Shown piece after piece: positions 35,269 through 44,959 of a DNA stretch of 64,000 nt. The stretch comes from Shimia ponticola (lineage in GTDB: Bacteria; Pseudomonadota; Alphaproteobacteria; Rhodobacterales; Rhodobacteraceae): positions 186,001 through 250,000 of the forward strand of contig NZ_VCDK01000003.1 of assembly GCF_007995215.1 (NCBI RefSeq), written 5' to 3'. A program made the position numbers and the translations under genes. The notes below the pieces were generated by a model that was not told the origin of the DNA, did no database searches, and saw nothing but the letters and a program-made list of their open reading frames with translations. The stretch's first letter is position 1. Every line of letters starts with the position of its first letter.

Positions 35269-35349
35269 GCACGATCCCTCCCTCTGTCGATGACAGACGG
35301 GCTAAATCCGCAAAGGGGCCGGAATGCGGCAGGTTTTGGGAATTCGCGA

Positions 35350-35520
35350 TCATTTCCAAAGCCCTAGAACTGTGTTCCCGAAGAGCGACCCGAGAAAGCC
35401 GCTGACGGCTGCAATGGAAACGACCTGCCAAGCGGCAAGCGCATCCGTGATCATGTCGACCACAAAGGCCAGCGACGCACAGAAAACTCCGGTCAGGATG
35501 GCGGCAAACAGTCTGATCAT
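35350..35520 (-). CDS. Small membrane protein
   Basis: 56 residues from the ATG at 35520, which overlaps the upstream gene stop by four bases. Two hydrophobic spans (about residues 3-20 and 32-52). The longer opening to 35673 is antisense-like and discarded. Unknown; translationally coupled to its neighbour. Confidence 0.55.
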   Translation of the reverse strand: MIRLFAAILTGVFCASLAFVVDMITDALAAWQVVSIAAVSGFLGSLFGNTVLGLWK

Positions 35521-35744
35521 TGCGCCTGCCCCCGCTTGCTCCACACCCAAAGCGCAAACCGCAGGAGCGCAAGGCCAAAGATCGCTGCCCACATCGCAAC
35601 CGAGCTGGACGCGCCCAAGGCCATCGCCGTCAGGAACGCACCGCCCAACACGACCAGACCGATCACCAGCCACACAAAAACGGGCAGATGACCGCCTGCA
35701 TTCGTGCCTTGGCGTGTATGGCTTGTATGTTGAGCGCGCGACAT
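35517..35744 (-). CDS. Small membrane protein
   Basis: 75 residues: a polar Gly/His/Gln N-terminus (residues 1-20), two hydrophobic spans (about 22-42 and 46-65) and a basic end (WSKRGQAQ). Three bases after the ybjQ-like stop. Not recognised. Confidence 0.6.
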   Translation of the reverse strand: MSRAQHTSHTRQGTNAGGHLPVFVWLVIGLVVLGGAFLTAMALGASSSVAMWAAIFGLALLRFALWVWSKRGQAQ

Positions 35745-35747
35745 GGA

Positions 35748-36059
35748 TCAGCCCACCGTCACCGCTGTGCCGGAGGCCGACACCATCAGCATGTTGTTGA
35801 TCACTTCGTAATCCAGATCGACGCCGACGACGGCGTTGGCCCCTTTGGCCGCCGCGCGCTCTTCCAACTCGCGCAGGGCGGTTTCGCGGGCCTCACCAAG
35901 CGATGCCTCATACGCGCCCGAGCGGCCACCAATGATATCGGTGATCCCAGCGAACACATCGCGGAAGATGTTCGCGCCCAAGATCGCTTCGCCCACCACA
36001 ACGCCGTGGTAAGCCCGAATGGTTTGGCCTTCAATCGAGGGGGTAGTTGTGACGATCAT
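35748..36059 (-). CDS. YbjQ / DUF74 family protein
   Basis: 103 residues from the ATG at 36059 (GGGAG upstream and the family start [12 protein letters not shown]); an ATG at 36083 adds eight residues and overlaps the methyltransferase stop. The pattern [16 protein letters not shown] and [16 protein letters not shown] fits the YbjQ family, sometimes called putative heavy-metal binding. It lacks Cys, so a metal role is unproven. In the suf operon its job is unknown. Confidence 0.85.
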   Translation of the reverse strand: MIVTTTPSIEGQTIRAYHGVVVGEAILGANIFRDVFAGITDIIGGRSGAYEASLGEARETALRELEERAAAKGANAVVGVDLDYEVINNMLMVSASGTAVTVG

Positions 36060-36079
36060 ATCCGTTTTCTCCCAAGCGC

Positions 36080-36838
36080 TCATGCGGCAATGGCCTGCGC
36101 GGCCGTTTGCGGTTTGGCAACGACCATCAGCGACAGCCCGAAAGGATAGCCCCCCTTCGCCACACGCCGCGCTTCGCTGGCGAACAGGCGATGGAACAGA
36201 CGGTTCACAAAACCCGACGGAACAGACATCCCGCTGGAAATCGCGGGCCGCAGAATGCGGTCCTTGAGCCGGGCGATCAGCGCCAGCGGGAACAGGATCG
36301 TGTTGAAATACCCGACCTGCTCAACCTGCCAGCCAGCTTCTTCAAACGCGCTGCGCAGACCATCCGCGTTGTACCGGCGGAAATGGTGCATAGCCTCGTC
36401 ATGCTGGCTCCACAGCCATTGATAGGCCGGGACGGTCAGGAAAAGCCGCCCGTCGGGCGACAGGTTTTCCCGGATCGCCACCAGCGCCTCAACATGCGGC
36501 TCGACATGTTCAAGGACATCAAACATCCCAACCACATCATAAGTCTGCCCCGCAAACACCGCTGCATCCGGCAGCGCCCCGTCACGCACATCAACACCTT
36601 CAAAGCGTTCAGCAATCATTGCGCGCCCGCCCGGGTGCATCTCGACCGCCTCGACCTGACCGAATTCTTGCAGCAATGGAATGTTCACACCCGACCCTGC
36701 CCCGATCTCAAGGATCCGGGCATCGCTGCCCCGCGTCAGGTAGCGGTCGAACACAGCCGTCAGGATCGCAAGACGGCCCTGATACCACCAATGCGTCGAC
36801 TGGACCTTGTGGGTTTCGGTGTAGCTGATTTCTTCCAT
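36080..36838 (-). CDS. Class I SAM-dependent methyltransferase
   Basis: 252 residues. SAM-binding motif [12 protein letters not shown], acidic motif II AVEMHP, and the VLEHVEP stretch; a C-terminal hydrophobic segment ([14 protein letters not shown]) may contact the membrane. The substrate cannot be deduced; resembles UbiG/glycan-type methyltransferases. Located between sufB and ybjQ on the same strand. Confidence 0.88.
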   Translation of the reverse strand: MEEISYTETHKVQSTHWWYQGRLAILTAVFDRYLTRGSDARILEIGAGSGVNIPLLQEFGQVEAVEMHPGGRAMIAERFEGVDVRDGALPDAAVFAGQTYDVVGMFDVLEHVEPHVEALVAIRENLSPDGRLFLTVPAYQWLWSQHDEAMHHFRRYNADGLRSAFEEAGWQVEQVGYFNTILFPLALIARLKDRILRPAISSGMSVPSGFVNRLFHRLFASEARRVAKGGYPFGLSLMVVAKPQTAAQAIAA

Positions 36839-36863
36839 CTGGCTAGCCAGCTTGGCGTGGGTT

Positions 36864-38399
36864 TTACCCCACAGACCCTTCCAACGAAATCGCCACTAGC
36901 TGCTGCGCTTCCATGGCGAACTCCATCGGGAGCGCTTGAAGCACTTCCTTGCAGAACCCGTTCACGACCAGTGCCACAGCCTCTTCCTCATCCATCCCGC
37001 GCGAGCGGCAGTAGAACAGTTGGTCGTCATCCACCTTGGACGTCGTGGCCTCATGTTCGACCCGTGACGAGTTATTCTTGACCTCGATGTAGGGCACCGT
37101 GTGCGCCCCGCATTTGTCGCCGATCAGAAGGCTGTCGCATTGCGTGTAGTTGCGGCTGTCCTTGGCCTTTGGGTGCATCGACACCAGACCGCGATAGGTG
37201 TTCTGCGCCTTGCCCGCGCTGATGCCTTTGGAAACGATCCGCGACTTGGTGTTCTTGCCCAGATGCACCATCTTCGTGCCGGTGTCCGCCTGCTGCATGT
37301 TGTTGGCGATGGCGATGGAGTAGAACTCACCCTGCGTGTCGTCGCCGCGCAGGATGCAGCTTGGGTATTTCCACGTCACGGCAGAGCCGGTTTCTACCTG
37401 CGTCCACATCACCTTGGCCCGGTCGCCCCGGCAATCGGCGCGCTTGGTGACAAAGTTATAGATGCCGCCCTTGCCCTCTTCATCACCCGGGAACCAATTC
37501 TGCACGGTGGAATACTTCACCTCTGCATCCTCCTCGATGATGATCTCGACCACGGCTGCGTGAAGCTGCGCGGTGTCACGCTGCGGCGCGGTGCAGCCTT
37601 CGAGGTAGGAGACGTAGGACCCTTTGTCAGCAATGATCAGCGTGCGTTCAAACTGACCGGTGTTTTCCGCGTTGATGCGGAAGTACGTCGACAATTCCAT
37701 CGGGCAGCGCACGCCCGGCGGCACGTAGACAAACGAGCCGTCCGAAAAGACCGCCGAGTTCAGCGTCGCATAGTAGTTATCCGTGACCGGCACGACCGAC
37801 CCCAGATACTTTTTCACCAGTTCCGGATGCTCGCGGATCGCTTCGGAGATCGAGCAGAAAATGACACCAGCCTTTTTCAGTTCCTCTTGGAACGTCGTCC
37901 CTACGGACACCGAGTCAAAGACCGCGTCCACAGCGACCTTGCGCTCTTCCTCCGGTGCCTCAACACCGGCCAGCAGCGCTTGCTCTTTCAATGGGATTCC
38001 AAGCTTGTTGTAGGTTTCCAGCAGCTTGGGGTCGACCTCGTCCAGCGACTTCGGCTTTTCAACCATGCTCTTGGGCCGCGCATAGTAATACTGATCCTGA
38101 AAATCGATCTCAGGATAGGTCACCATCGCCCAGTCGGGCTCGTCCATCTTTTCCCAACGGTCGAACGCACCCAGACGCCATTCGGTCATCCACTCGGGCT
38201 CTTCGTTCTTTTCCGAGATCAGGCGCACGATATCTGGGTTCACGCCCTTGGGCGCGTACTCCATCTCGATCTCGGTTTCCCAACCATGCTTGTATTTCCC
38301 GGCAAGCGCGGCGACCTTTTCAACGGTTTCCGCTTCGACGCCTTCCTTGGCGGTCATCTCTGGCGCGACGGCTGTGTCATGTGCGTTCATTGCGGTCAT
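36864..38399 (-). CDS. sufB: Fe-S assembly protein SufB
   Basis: 511 residues, the usual length. Conserved SufB segments include [38 protein letters not shown] and the C-terminal [16 protein letters not shown] and RGMDEEEA. The Cys in KRADCRG and the Glu/His positions are intact. It is the main scaffold on which Fe-S clusters form in SufBC2D. The region upstream of the operon carries an iron-control palindrome (see 40096-40112). Confidence 0.97.
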   Translation of the reverse strand: MTAMNAHDTAVAPEMTAKEGVEAETVEKVAALAGKYKHGWETEIEMEYAPKGVNPDIVRLISEKNEEPEWMTEWRLGAFDRWEKMDEPDWAMVTYPEIDFQDQYYYARPKSMVEKPKSLDEVDPKLLETYNKLGIPLKEQALLAGVEAPEEERKVAVDAVFDSVSVGTTFQEELKKAGVIFCSISEAIREHPELVKKYLGSVVPVTDNYYATLNSAVFSDGSFVYVPPGVRCPMELSTYFRINAENTGQFERTLIIADKGSYVSYLEGCTAPQRDTAQLHAAVVEIIIEEDAEVKYSTVQNWFPGDEEGKGGIYNFVTKRADCRGDRAKVMWTQVETGSAVTWKYPSCILRGDDTQGEFYSIAIANNMQQADTGTKMVHLGKNTKSRIVSKGISAGKAQNTYRGLVSMHPKAKDSRNYTQCDSLLIGDKCGAHTVPYIEVKNNSSRVEHEATTSKVDDDQLFYCRSRGMDEEEAVALVVNGFCKEVLQALPMEFAMEAQQLVAISLEGSVG

Positions 38400-38403
38400 T
38401 CCC

Positions 38404-39447
38404 CTATGCGGCTTTCGCCCGGATTTTCTCGTATTTCGCGGCCCATGTATCGGCGAACCGCGCGATGTCTTCTTCTGTCGTGGCGGGCCCGATCGAGACC
38501 CGGATGGCCTGAGAGGCCAGTGCTTCGTCGTATCCCATCGCCGTCAAGACACGGCTGGCGCGAACCTTGCCGCTGCTGCAGGCTGACCCGGCGGAGACTG
38601 CAAACCCCGCAAGGTCCATCTGCATCACCTGAGTCTCGCCTTTCCATCCTGGTGCAATGAAACACGCAGTGTTGGGAAGCCGCGACGCGCCTTTTCCGAC
38701 AAAAATAATCTCCTTAAAGCGATCTTCCAGAGTTATTTCTAGAATATTTCTAAATTCTTCAACCCTGGACCACACGCCCGTCTCAAGATCGCGTTGCGCA
38801 GCGGCCGCCGCCGCTCCAAATCCTGCGATCCCGATGACATTTTCGGTCCCAGACCGGCGGCCCATCTCTTGTCCGCCGCCTTTGATCTGGGCAGGCACAT
38901 CAACACCCTGCCGGACAACCAACGCCCCGATCCCTTTTGGCCCGCCCAGCTTATGCGCCGAAATCAACGCCATCTGCGCCCCGGACCATGAAAACGCCAC
39001 AGGCACCTTGCCAAACGCCTGCGTCATATCTGACAGCGCCAAGCCCTCTGGCAGCGACTGCATCACGCCGGTTTCGGAATTCGCCAATTGCAGGACTGAC
39101 CGCGACGGGTCTTCTACCCTCACACGGCCATCCGCATCGACAGGCAGGCTGTCATCCACCCATGAACCGACAGCATCATGTTCCACCGCGGCCCCATGTA
39201 GGCTGCGGCCCGCCAGCGCCAGCGCTGCGGCCTCGGTCGCCGAAGAGGTAAAAATCACGTCCGCCCCAGATGCGCCCATGGCATCCGCCACCTGAGCGCG
39301 TGCTTTTTCCACGATGGCTTTCGCGGCGCGGCCTTCGGCATGGACAGAGGACGGGTTCCCCATCACCTCCATGGCCGCGATCATGGCGTCGCGGGCCTCG
39401 GACCGCAAAGGCGCGGTGGCGTTATAGTCTAGATAAACACGCTGCAC
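38404..39447 (-). CDS. NifS/IscS-like cysteine desulfurase
   Basis: 347 residues from a GTG start. Group I enzyme: N-terminus [12 protein letters not shown] Lys in [16 protein letters not shown], and Cys in GSACSSGKV. It is shorter than IscS and lacks the C-terminal extension. Being the first gene after iscR in a suf operon that also ends with sufS, it may supply sulfur for a different acceptor or serve as a backup. Start 4 bases past sufB when read in transcription order (gap of 4). Confidence 0.93.
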   Translation of the reverse strand: MQRVYLDYNATAPLRSEARDAMIAAMEVMGNPSSVHAEGRAAKAIVEKARAQVADAMGASGADVIFTSSATEAAALALAGRSLHGAAVEHDAVGSWVDDSLPVDADGRVRVEDPSRSVLQLANSETGVMQSLPEGLALSDMTQAFGKVPVAFSWSGAQMALISAHKLGGPKGIGALVVRQGVDVPAQIKGGGQEMGRRSGTENVIGIAGFGAAAAAAQRDLETGVWSRVEEFRNILEITLEDRFKEIIFVGKGASRLPNTACFIAPGWKGETQVMQMDLAGFAVSAGSACSSGKVRASRVLTAMGYDEALASQAIRVSIGPATTEEDIARFADTWAAKYEKIRAKAA

Positions 39448-39518
39448 TTAGCTGCTCTTCATCTTTCTACAAAAACTCCGGGGGAGACGCGCGATACGCG
39501 CGGCGGGGGCAGCGCCCC

Positions 39519-39977
39519 CTATTCGTCCACCACTTCAAAAAGCGAGGGCACCGCCGGGCATGGCGTCAACTCGTTCTTCACCACATCGCTCAGCCGGGTC
39601 TGGTGCAAGAACACGTAGACATGCGCGCTCAACCCCTCCCACAACCTGTTCGTCATAGATTGGGCCCGGCTACCCGACGCACCGCCTGAGGCGCCTGCGC
39701 CTTTGTGCATCGCGCTGACGGTCTCATCCACTGCGCCCAGGATTTCAGATACGCGAATATCACTGGCTGGCCGCGCCAGACGGTACCCGCCGCCAGGCCC
39801 GCGCACGGATGCCACCAGTCCCGCACGGCGCAGCTTTACGAAAAGCTGCTCAAGGTAGGCCAGCGAGATGTCCTGCCGCTTGGAGATTTCACCGAGGGAG
39901 ACAAGCGCATCCTGCGACTGCAGCGCCAGATCGGCCAAGGCAACCATCGCGTAGCGCCCTTTCGTCGACAGCTTCAT
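39519..39977 (-). CDS. iscR: Rrf2-family iron-sulfur regulator, IscR-like
   Basis: 152 residues. N-terminal winged helix MKLSTKGRYAMVALADLA and SLAYLEQLFVKLRRAGLV match IscR. The three cluster Cys of E. coli IscR (positions about 92, 98, 104) are absent: this region reads MHKGAGASGGASGSRA, Ala/Gly/Ser instead. The only Cys is Cys140 in TPCPAVP. R. sphaeroides IscR was described with a single Cys and an unusual ligation, which this matches. It should repress or activate the downstream suf operon by iron status. Confidence 0.93.
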   Translation of the reverse strand: MKLSTKGRYAMVALADLALQSQDALVSLGEISKRQDISLAYLEQLFVKLRRAGLVASVRGPGGGYRLARPASDIRVSEILGAVDETVSAMHKGAGASGGASGSRAQSMTNRLWEGLSAHVYVFLHQTRLSDVVKNELTPCPAVPSLFEVVDE

Positions 39978-40095
39978 AATGCCCCCTCACGCCACTTGAC
40001 CGGTCCACGTCACCCTGCGTTGAAAAACGCTATCGGATTGACCTTGGCATCACCCTTGCTTAACTGCTTTCAGCACGTTCCCGGACCCGTCCGGA

Positions 40096-40112
40096 TTTAG
40101 AACAATTCTAAA
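40096..40112. promoter_or_regulatory. Irr-type iron control element (ICE)
   Basis: A perfect 17-base palindrome TTTAGAA-CAA-TTCTAAA, matching the ICE (Irr) consensus TTTAGAA-N3-TTCTAAA. It lies between iscR and the divergent hydrolase gene, and overlaps the -10 of a promoter for the iscR-suf operon (40105-40134), a position fit for repression. Confidence 0.8.
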
Positions 40113-40134
40113 GTATAGCGCCCAGCAGGGTCAA
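40105..40134 (-). promoter_or_regulatory. Sigma70-like promoter of the iscR-suf operon
   Basis: On the minus strand TTGACC (40134-40129), an 18-base spacer and TAGAAT (40110-40105); five of six bases match consensus in each box. Transcription would begin near 40097, about 120 bases upstream of iscR. The -10 lies inside the ICE palindrome. Confidence 0.6.
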
Positions 40135-40176
40135 CCCACGACCGTCTCTGTCCGGCACTGCAAACAAAGGACCCAG

Positions 40177-40830
40177 ATGCCCGAAGTCATCTTCCCGGGA
40201 CCCGAAGGCCGGCTTGAAGGCCGCTATCACCCGCAGAAACAAAAAGACGCCCCAATTGCCATCATCCTGCACCTGCATCCGCAGTTCGGCGGAACGATGA
40301 ACAACCGCGTCGTCTATAATATGCACTACGCGTTCTACAACATGGGCTTTACGGTCCTGCGGTTCAACTTCCGCGGTGTTGGGCGCTCGCAGGGGGAATA
40401 TGATCAGGGCGTTGGCGAACTCAGCGATGCCGCCTCGGCGCTGGATTACCTGCAATCGATGAACAACAACTCCAAGCATTGCTGGGTCGCTGGCTTCAGT
40501 TTTGGTGCGTGGATTGGGATGCAGCTCTTGATGCGCCGCCCCGAGATCACGGGATTTGTGTCCGTTGCTCCGCCTGCCAATCTTTACGACTTCTCGTTCC
40601 TTGCGCCCTGCCCGTCCTCAGGCCTGATCATCAACGGCACCGCAGACCGCTTTGCGCCGCCAGCCGATACCGAGGTGCTTGTGAACAAGCTGCATGAGCA
40701 AAAAGGCATCACGATCACCCATGAGCAAATCGAAGGGGCAGGTCACTTCTTTGAAGATCCGCATATGGATACGCTGATCGACACCACGACCTCCTATGTG
40801 CAGCGCCGCCTGACAGAAAACACACGATAA
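40177..40830 (+). CDS. Alpha/beta hydrolase
   Basis: 217 residues, no signal. Core shows LHLHPQFGGTMNN, FRGVGRSQGEYD and the nucleophile elbow GFSFGAW (Ser), Asp in NGTADRFAP and a terminal His in GAGHFFED, i.e. a full Ser-Asp-His triad of the small dienelactone-hydrolase/YncG-like kind. Cytoplasmic esterase or thioesterase-like enzyme; substrate unknown. Divergent from iscR and followed by two genes on the same strand with gaps of 15 and -4 bases. Confidence 0.88.
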   Translation: MPEVIFPGPEGRLEGRYHPQKQKDAPIAIILHLHPQFGGTMNNRVVYNMHYAFYNMGFTVLRFNFRGVGRSQGEYDQGVGELSDAASALDYLQSMNNNSKHCWVAGFSFGAWIGMQLLMRRPEITGFVSVAPPANLYDFSFLAPCPSSGLIINGTADRFAPPADTEVLVNKLHEQKGITITHEQIEGAGHFFEDPHMDTLIDTTTSYVQRRLTENTR

Positions 40831-40845
40831 GGCGGCGAGAAGCTC

Positions 40846-41070
40846 ATGAGCACCATCGACTCTTTGGCCTCCAAGCTGGCCGATGATGTGCTGGCCGCAC
40901 AGGAAGAGACGGGCAATGACCGTCTCTTTGTCGAAATCGGTCAGGTCTTGGCGGCAGCTTCTCAAACGCTCGAAGAAGCGTTCCTGACCGAATGCCGGGT
41001 GCGCATGGCCGAGCAAAAGGCCCGCGCAGCGCTTGAGCGAACGCTTGCCGCCCATCGCGGGGCACAGTGA
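40846..41070 (+). CDS. Small conserved protein of unknown function
   Basis: 74 residues, helical, acidic N-terminal half and basic C-terminal half (MAEQKARAALERTLAAHRG). No signal, no span. GGCGAG site upstream of the ATG. Its stop overlaps the next start by four bases (GTGA), so the pair is coupled. Not recognised. Confidence 0.7.
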   Translation: MSTIDSLASKLADDVLAAQEETGNDRLFVEIGQVLAAASQTLEEAFLTECRVRMAEQKARAALERTLAAHRGAQ

Positions 41071-42218
41071 CACGGCTTGATCAACAAATCGCCTTCCTGA
41101 TGGAGGCGGACAAGCTGAAACAGGTGACCAGAGCAAACACGCTTCTGGATCAAAGCCGACAGGAAAACACGGCAGAGCATTCGTGGCACGTTGCGATCTG
41201 GGCCGTGCTTCATGGGCACGACATCGATCCTGCGGCTGATATTGGTCGCGTCATCGCGATGCTACTGATCCATGACCTGGTTGAGATCGAGGTTGGAGAC
41301 CATCCGATCCACCTTGTCACTGACTGGGATGCGGTCGCGAAGGCCGAAGACGCAGCAGCAGAACGCATTTTCAGGCTGTTGCCAGAGGATCAAGCCGGCG
41401 TCTTCCTTGGCCTTTGGCGCGAGTTTGAGGCGGCTGAGACACCCGATGCGCGGTTGGCCAAGATCATCGACACCACACAGCCCATCTTTCAGGTTCTGCG
41501 CGCAGAACCTTGGGACCCAAGTCACGTCGCGATTGTGCGTGAAAACCTCAGCACCGGGCGCGCAAGGAACCTCGCGCGCCGCTGGCCAGAAGCCGCCGAG
41601 ACGGCGAAAGCCTTGCTTGCAGGACAACCGACACCTGACAATCGCCTGGCTCGAACGCTGGATTTCCTCAGTGACATTGACCGGCTGAAATCCGTTGACC
41701 GCGCCACCCTGATTTCAGGGGGTGCGCGCCGCGAAAACTCCGCCGAGCATTCGTGGCACCTTGCTTTGATGGCTTTGGTGCTGGCCACCGACGCAAAGGT
41801 ATCAGCGGCTGAGGTCGTGCGCATGATGCTCGTGCATGACATTGTAGAGGTGGACGCAGGCGACAATCCAATTTTTGCATCCTACGACCCGGCCGACATG
41901 GCGATGCAGGAACTGGCTGCGGCAGACCGCCTCTTTGGTCTTTTGCCCGCACCGTTGAATGCGGATTTGCGCGCTGTTTGGGACCGGTTTGAGGCAAATG
42001 CGACGGCGGAGGCCCGCTTTGCCAAATCGCTCGACCGGTTCCAACCACCGCTAATGAACCTGAACACCGGCGGTGGCAGTTGGGTAGAATATAACGTCAC
42101 CTTTGACATGGTCGCTGAACGGGTAGGCGCAAAGATCGCCAGCGGTGCGCCTTGGTTGTGGGCGTGGATCGAGCCGCAGGTAGAAGGTTTTTTCAGAGAA
42201 CGCGCGTCCCGGACTTGA
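41067..42218 (+). CDS. Protein with two tandem HD-domain halves
   Basis: 383 residues from a GTG. Two related halves: residues about 1-185 (AEHSWHVAIW, LLIHDLVEIEVGD, KIIDTTQPIF) and about 195-375 (AEHSWHLALM, MLVHDIVEVDAGD, KSLDRFQPP). Each carries the HxxxH...HD...D metal-binding pattern of YfbR/HDDC2-type 5'-deoxynucleotidases. The halves differ enough to be ancient duplication. Likely cytoplasmic nucleotide phosphohydrolase acting as an internal dimer. The last codons and stop lie inside the left arm of a palindromic repeat. Confidence 0.85.
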   Translation: MTRLDQQIAFLMEADKLKQVTRANTLLDQSRQENTAEHSWHVAIWAVLHGHDIDPAADIGRVIAMLLIHDLVEIEVGDHPIHLVTDWDAVAKAEDAAAERIFRLLPEDQAGVFLGLWREFEAAETPDARLAKIIDTTQPIFQVLRAEPWDPSHVAIVRENLSTGRARNLARRWPEAAETAKALLAGQPTPDNRLARTLDFLSDIDRLKSVDRATLISGGARRENSAEHSWHLALMALVLATDAKVSAAEVVRMMLVHDIVEVDAGDNPIFASYDPADMAMQELAAADRLFGLLPAPLNADLRAVWDRFEANATAEARFAKSLDRFQPPLMNLNTGGGSWVEYNVTFDMVAERVGAKIASGAPWLWAWIEPQVEGFFRERASRT

Positions 42219-42281
42219 CCTGAGGCCTCGCCCCCAAAAGGGCTGCACGTTCATCGAGCCCTCGGGTCAAGCCCGGGGCGC
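42204..42281. repeat. REP-like imperfect palindrome
   Basis: Left arm 42204-42225 and right arm 42260-42281 are 22 bases each and complementary at 19 positions; the three mismatches are transitions. The core is the CTTGACC...GGTCAAG palindrome seen as an intergenic repeat in many alphaproteobacteria. The 34-base loop is unconserved. It overlaps the stop of the HD gene. Confidence 0.6.
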
Positions 42282-42398
42282 GGCTCTGAATATTTCTCCT
42301 GCGGCAAAACAGTATACAATCGCATACCATATTGCTTGCGACGGTCTGATCCGTTATGGCGCAGCCAACGCAAACGTACCCGAAGAGAAGGGACCTTC

Positions 42399-44594
42399 AT
42401 GTCAGATTTCACCGGAACCGACATTGTCTATACCACCGTGGACGAAGCCCCGGAACTTGCCAGCGCATCCTTGCTGCCAATCGTGCGTCGCTTTGCCAAG
42501 GCTGCGGGGATCAATGTCGAAACCCGCGACATCAGCCTTGCTGGCCGTATCATCGCAACCTTCCCAGAGGTTCTGACCGATGCGCAGAAACAAGATGACC
42601 ACCTCGCCGCGCTTGGCGAATGGGTCAAAACCGCCGACGCCAACGTGATCAAGCTTCCAAACATCTCGGCTTCTGTGCCGCAGCTGCTCGAAGCGATCAA
42701 AGAGCTGCAGGACAAAGGCTACGCCCTGCCCGACTATCCGGCTGATCCACAAACCGACGAAGAAAAAGCCGTGCGCGCACGCTATGACACGATCAAAGGG
42801 TCTGCTGTGAACCCGGTTCTGCGCGAGGGCAACTCTGACCGTCGCGCGGCCAAAGCCGTAAAGAATTTTGCCAAGGCCAACCCGCACCGGATGGGCAAAT
42901 GGGTTTCCGACAGCAAGACCCATGTCGCGTCGATGGCCGGGAATGATTTCTACGCCAATGAGACATCGACAACCGTGACGGAGGCGCAGGCTGGTCCCGC
43001 AAAGATCGAACTGAACGGCAAAGTTCTAAAAGACGGCATCGAGCTTGCCGAAGGGACCGTTTGCGACGCGTCGTTCATGTCAGCAGGCGCGCTGCGTGCC
43101 TTCCTGCGGTCCGAAATCGACAGCATGGAACCCGGCGTTCTGTTCTCGTTGCACATGAAAGCCACGATGATGAAGGTCTCCGACCCGATCATCTTTGGCC
43201 ACGCTGTATCGGTATATCTTGAGCCCTTCTTCGCCAAGCATGGCGACAAGCTGAAAGAACTGGGGGCCAATCCAAACGGTGGCATTGGGTCGATTGAGAC
43301 CGCAATTGCCGGCAACGCGGAATTGGAGGCTGATCTGAAAGCCGCCCTGTCCGCTGGCCCTGACATGTACATGGTGAACTCGGACAAGGGCATCACCAAC
43401 CTTCACGTGCCATCGGACGTCATCATCGACGCCTCCATGCCAGCCGTGATCCGCGCAGGTGGCAAAGGTTGGGGTCCTGACGGCAACGAAGCCGACACCA
43501 AATGTGTGATCCCGGATCGCTGCTACAGCTCGGTCTATGACGAGACGATCAACTTCTTCAAAGCCAACGGCGCGCTGGATGTGACCACGTCGGGTACCGT
43601 GCAGAACGTTGGCCTGATGGCGCAAAAAGCCGAGGAATACGGGTCGCACCCAACCACCTTTGAGATTGCCGAGGCGGGCACGATCAAAATGATCGCAGCC
43701 AATGGCGATGTCCTGCACGAGCATGCGGTTGAGGCTGGCGATATCTGGCGCTCTTCCACCGCGAAAAAGCTGCCGATCGAAGACTGGGTGAAGCTCGCTA
43801 TGGATCGTCAGGCCGCAACCGGCGCGCAGGCGATCTTTTGGCTGGATGCCAACCGCGCGCACGACGCGCAGTTGATCGAAAAGGTGAAGCCAATCCTTGA
43901 AGCCGCTGGTGTTGCAGACAAATTCCAGATCATGGCGCCACGCGAGGCGACCCGCCTGACGCTGGAAACGATCACCAAAGGTGAAGACAGCATCGCAATC
44001 ACCGGCAACGTGCTGCGGGATTACCTGACCGACCTTTTCCCAATTCTTGAACTGGGCACATCGGCCAAAATGCTGTCGATCGTGAAACTGATGCAAGGCG
44101 GCGGTCTTTTTGAAACCGGTGCTGGGGGTTCCGCGCCCAAACACGTGGACCAGTTGGTCGAAGAAAACCACCTCCGCTGGGATTCGCTGGGCGAGTTCTG
44201 CGCGCTGGGCGAAAGCTTTGACTTCCTTGCGACAGCCAAGAGCAACGCCAAGGCGGCCGTTCTGGCAAAGGGTGTCGAAGCGGCCACACAAGGCGTGCTG
44301 GACTTCAACCGCTCGCCCGGCCGTAAAGTTGGTCAGCCAGACAACCGTGACAGCCACTACTGGTTTGCTCGTTATTGGGCAGAAGCCCTGGCCGCGCAAT
44401 CGGATGACGCCGACATCGCAGCCGAATTTGCACCAGTTGCCAAGGCATTGGCCGAAGGCGAAGAGGCGATCGTCGGTGAACTGGCCGCCGTGCGCGGCAA
44501 GCCTGCCGATATTGGTGGTTACTACAAAGCGGATGCTGACAAGCTTGCCGCTGTTATGCGTCCAAGCGGCACGCTGAACGCCATCATCGGCTAA
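42399..44594 (+). CDS. icd: NADP-dependent isocitrate dehydrogenase, monomeric type
   Basis: 731 residues from the ATG at 42399 with GAGAAGGGA upstream; a longer opening to 42336 adds 21 improbable residues. The length and segments such as [36 protein letters not shown]-like [11 protein letters not shown] and [11 protein letters not shown] are those of the monomeric IDH II family, unrelated in size to the dimeric enzyme. It oxidises isocitrate to 2-oxoglutarate and CO2, making NADPH. A strong terminator follows. Confidence 0.97.
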   Translation: MSDFTGTDIVYTTVDEAPELASASLLPIVRRFAKAAGINVETRDISLAGRIIATFPEVLTDAQKQDDHLAALGEWVKTADANVIKLPNISASVPQLLEAIKELQDKGYALPDYPADPQTDEEKAVRARYDTIKGSAVNPVLREGNSDRRAAKAVKNFAKANPHRMGKWVSDSKTHVASMAGNDFYANETSTTVTEAQAGPAKIELNGKVLKDGIELAEGTVCDASFMSAGALRAFLRSEIDSMEPGVLFSLHMKATMMKVSDPIIFGHAVSVYLEPFFAKHGDKLKELGANPNGGIGSIETAIAGNAELEADLKAALSAGPDMYMVNSDKGITNLHVPSDVIIDASMPAVIRAGGKGWGPDGNEADTKCVIPDRCYSSVYDETINFFKANGALDVTTSGTVQNVGLMAQKAEEYGSHPTTFEIAEAGTIKMIAANGDVLHEHAVEAGDIWRSSTAKKLPIEDWVKLAMDRQAATGAQAIFWLDANRAHDAQLIEKVKPILEAAGVADKFQIMAPREATRLTLETITKGEDSIAITGNVLRDYLTDLFPILELGTSAKMLSIVKLMQGGGLFETGAGGSAPKHVDQLVEENHLRWDSLGEFCALGESFDFLATAKSNAKAAVLAKGVEAATQGVLDFNRSPGRKVGQPDNRDSHYWFARYWAEALAAQSDDADIAAEFAPVAKALAEGEEAIVGELAAVRGKPADIGGYYKADADKLAAVMRPSGTLNAIIG

Positions 44595-44617
44595 GGCCGA
44601 CACACCGATGCAAGATC

Positions 44618-44650
44618 AAGAACCGCCCGCTAAACAGCCGGGCGGTTCTT
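44618..44650 (+). terminator. Intrinsic terminator after icd
   Basis: Perfect 12-base stem AAGAACCGCCCG (44618-44629) / CGGGCGGTTCTT (44639-44650) with a 9-base loop and trailing T-rich bases. It closes the icd transcript 24 bases after the stop. Confidence 0.88.
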
Positions 44651-44698
44651 TCGTTTCAGGGCTGGACAACCGCCGCCTGTTCCGGTCCGCATGACCGC

Positions 44699-44923
44699 AT
44701 GCGACGCGCATTCCGTGTAATCCTCGCCTTGTTCGGCACACTGGTGACTCTGCTCGCGCTGCTATGTGCGGCAGCAGGCATTTACTTTGCCTTCTTCGCC
44801 ACCTGCATCGATACCGCTGACTGCAAGGATGTCGATACGGTCGTCATCCTGATGATTTACGCGACACTGTCGACAGGCATCGTCGGCGTTGGCGCGCTTT
44901 GGGCCGCTTGGGCAATGAAATGA
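44699..44923 (+). CDS. Small membrane protein
   Basis: 74 residues, two spans (about 7-34 and 50-72) separated by a short loop with a Cys pair (TCIDTADCKD) that could form a disulfide in the periplasm. Unknown family. Starts after the icd terminator, before the YitT-like gene. Confidence 0.65.
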   Translation: MRRAFRVILALFGTLVTLLALLCAAAGIYFAFFATCIDTADCKDVDTVVILMIYATLSTGIVGVGALWAAWAMK

Positions 44924-44959
44924 CTTGCCCGCCTGCCCGGTCCGATCCACCTATGCGCC

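Noticed and set aside
37101-38660. 519-residue opening on the + strand opposite sufB and the NifS-like gene
   Set aside because: Antisense to two strongly supported genes; basic, Arg/His-rich composition typical of a shadow of GC-rich coding DNA; no domain or ribosome site.
40112-40134. TTGACC with TATACT as the iscR promoter
   Set aside because: The spacer is only 11 bases; TAGAAT at 18 bases is a better -10 for the same -35.
43080-44603. 507-residue opening on the minus strand opposite icd
   Set aside because: Full antisense shadow of a recognised gene with no recognisable domain.
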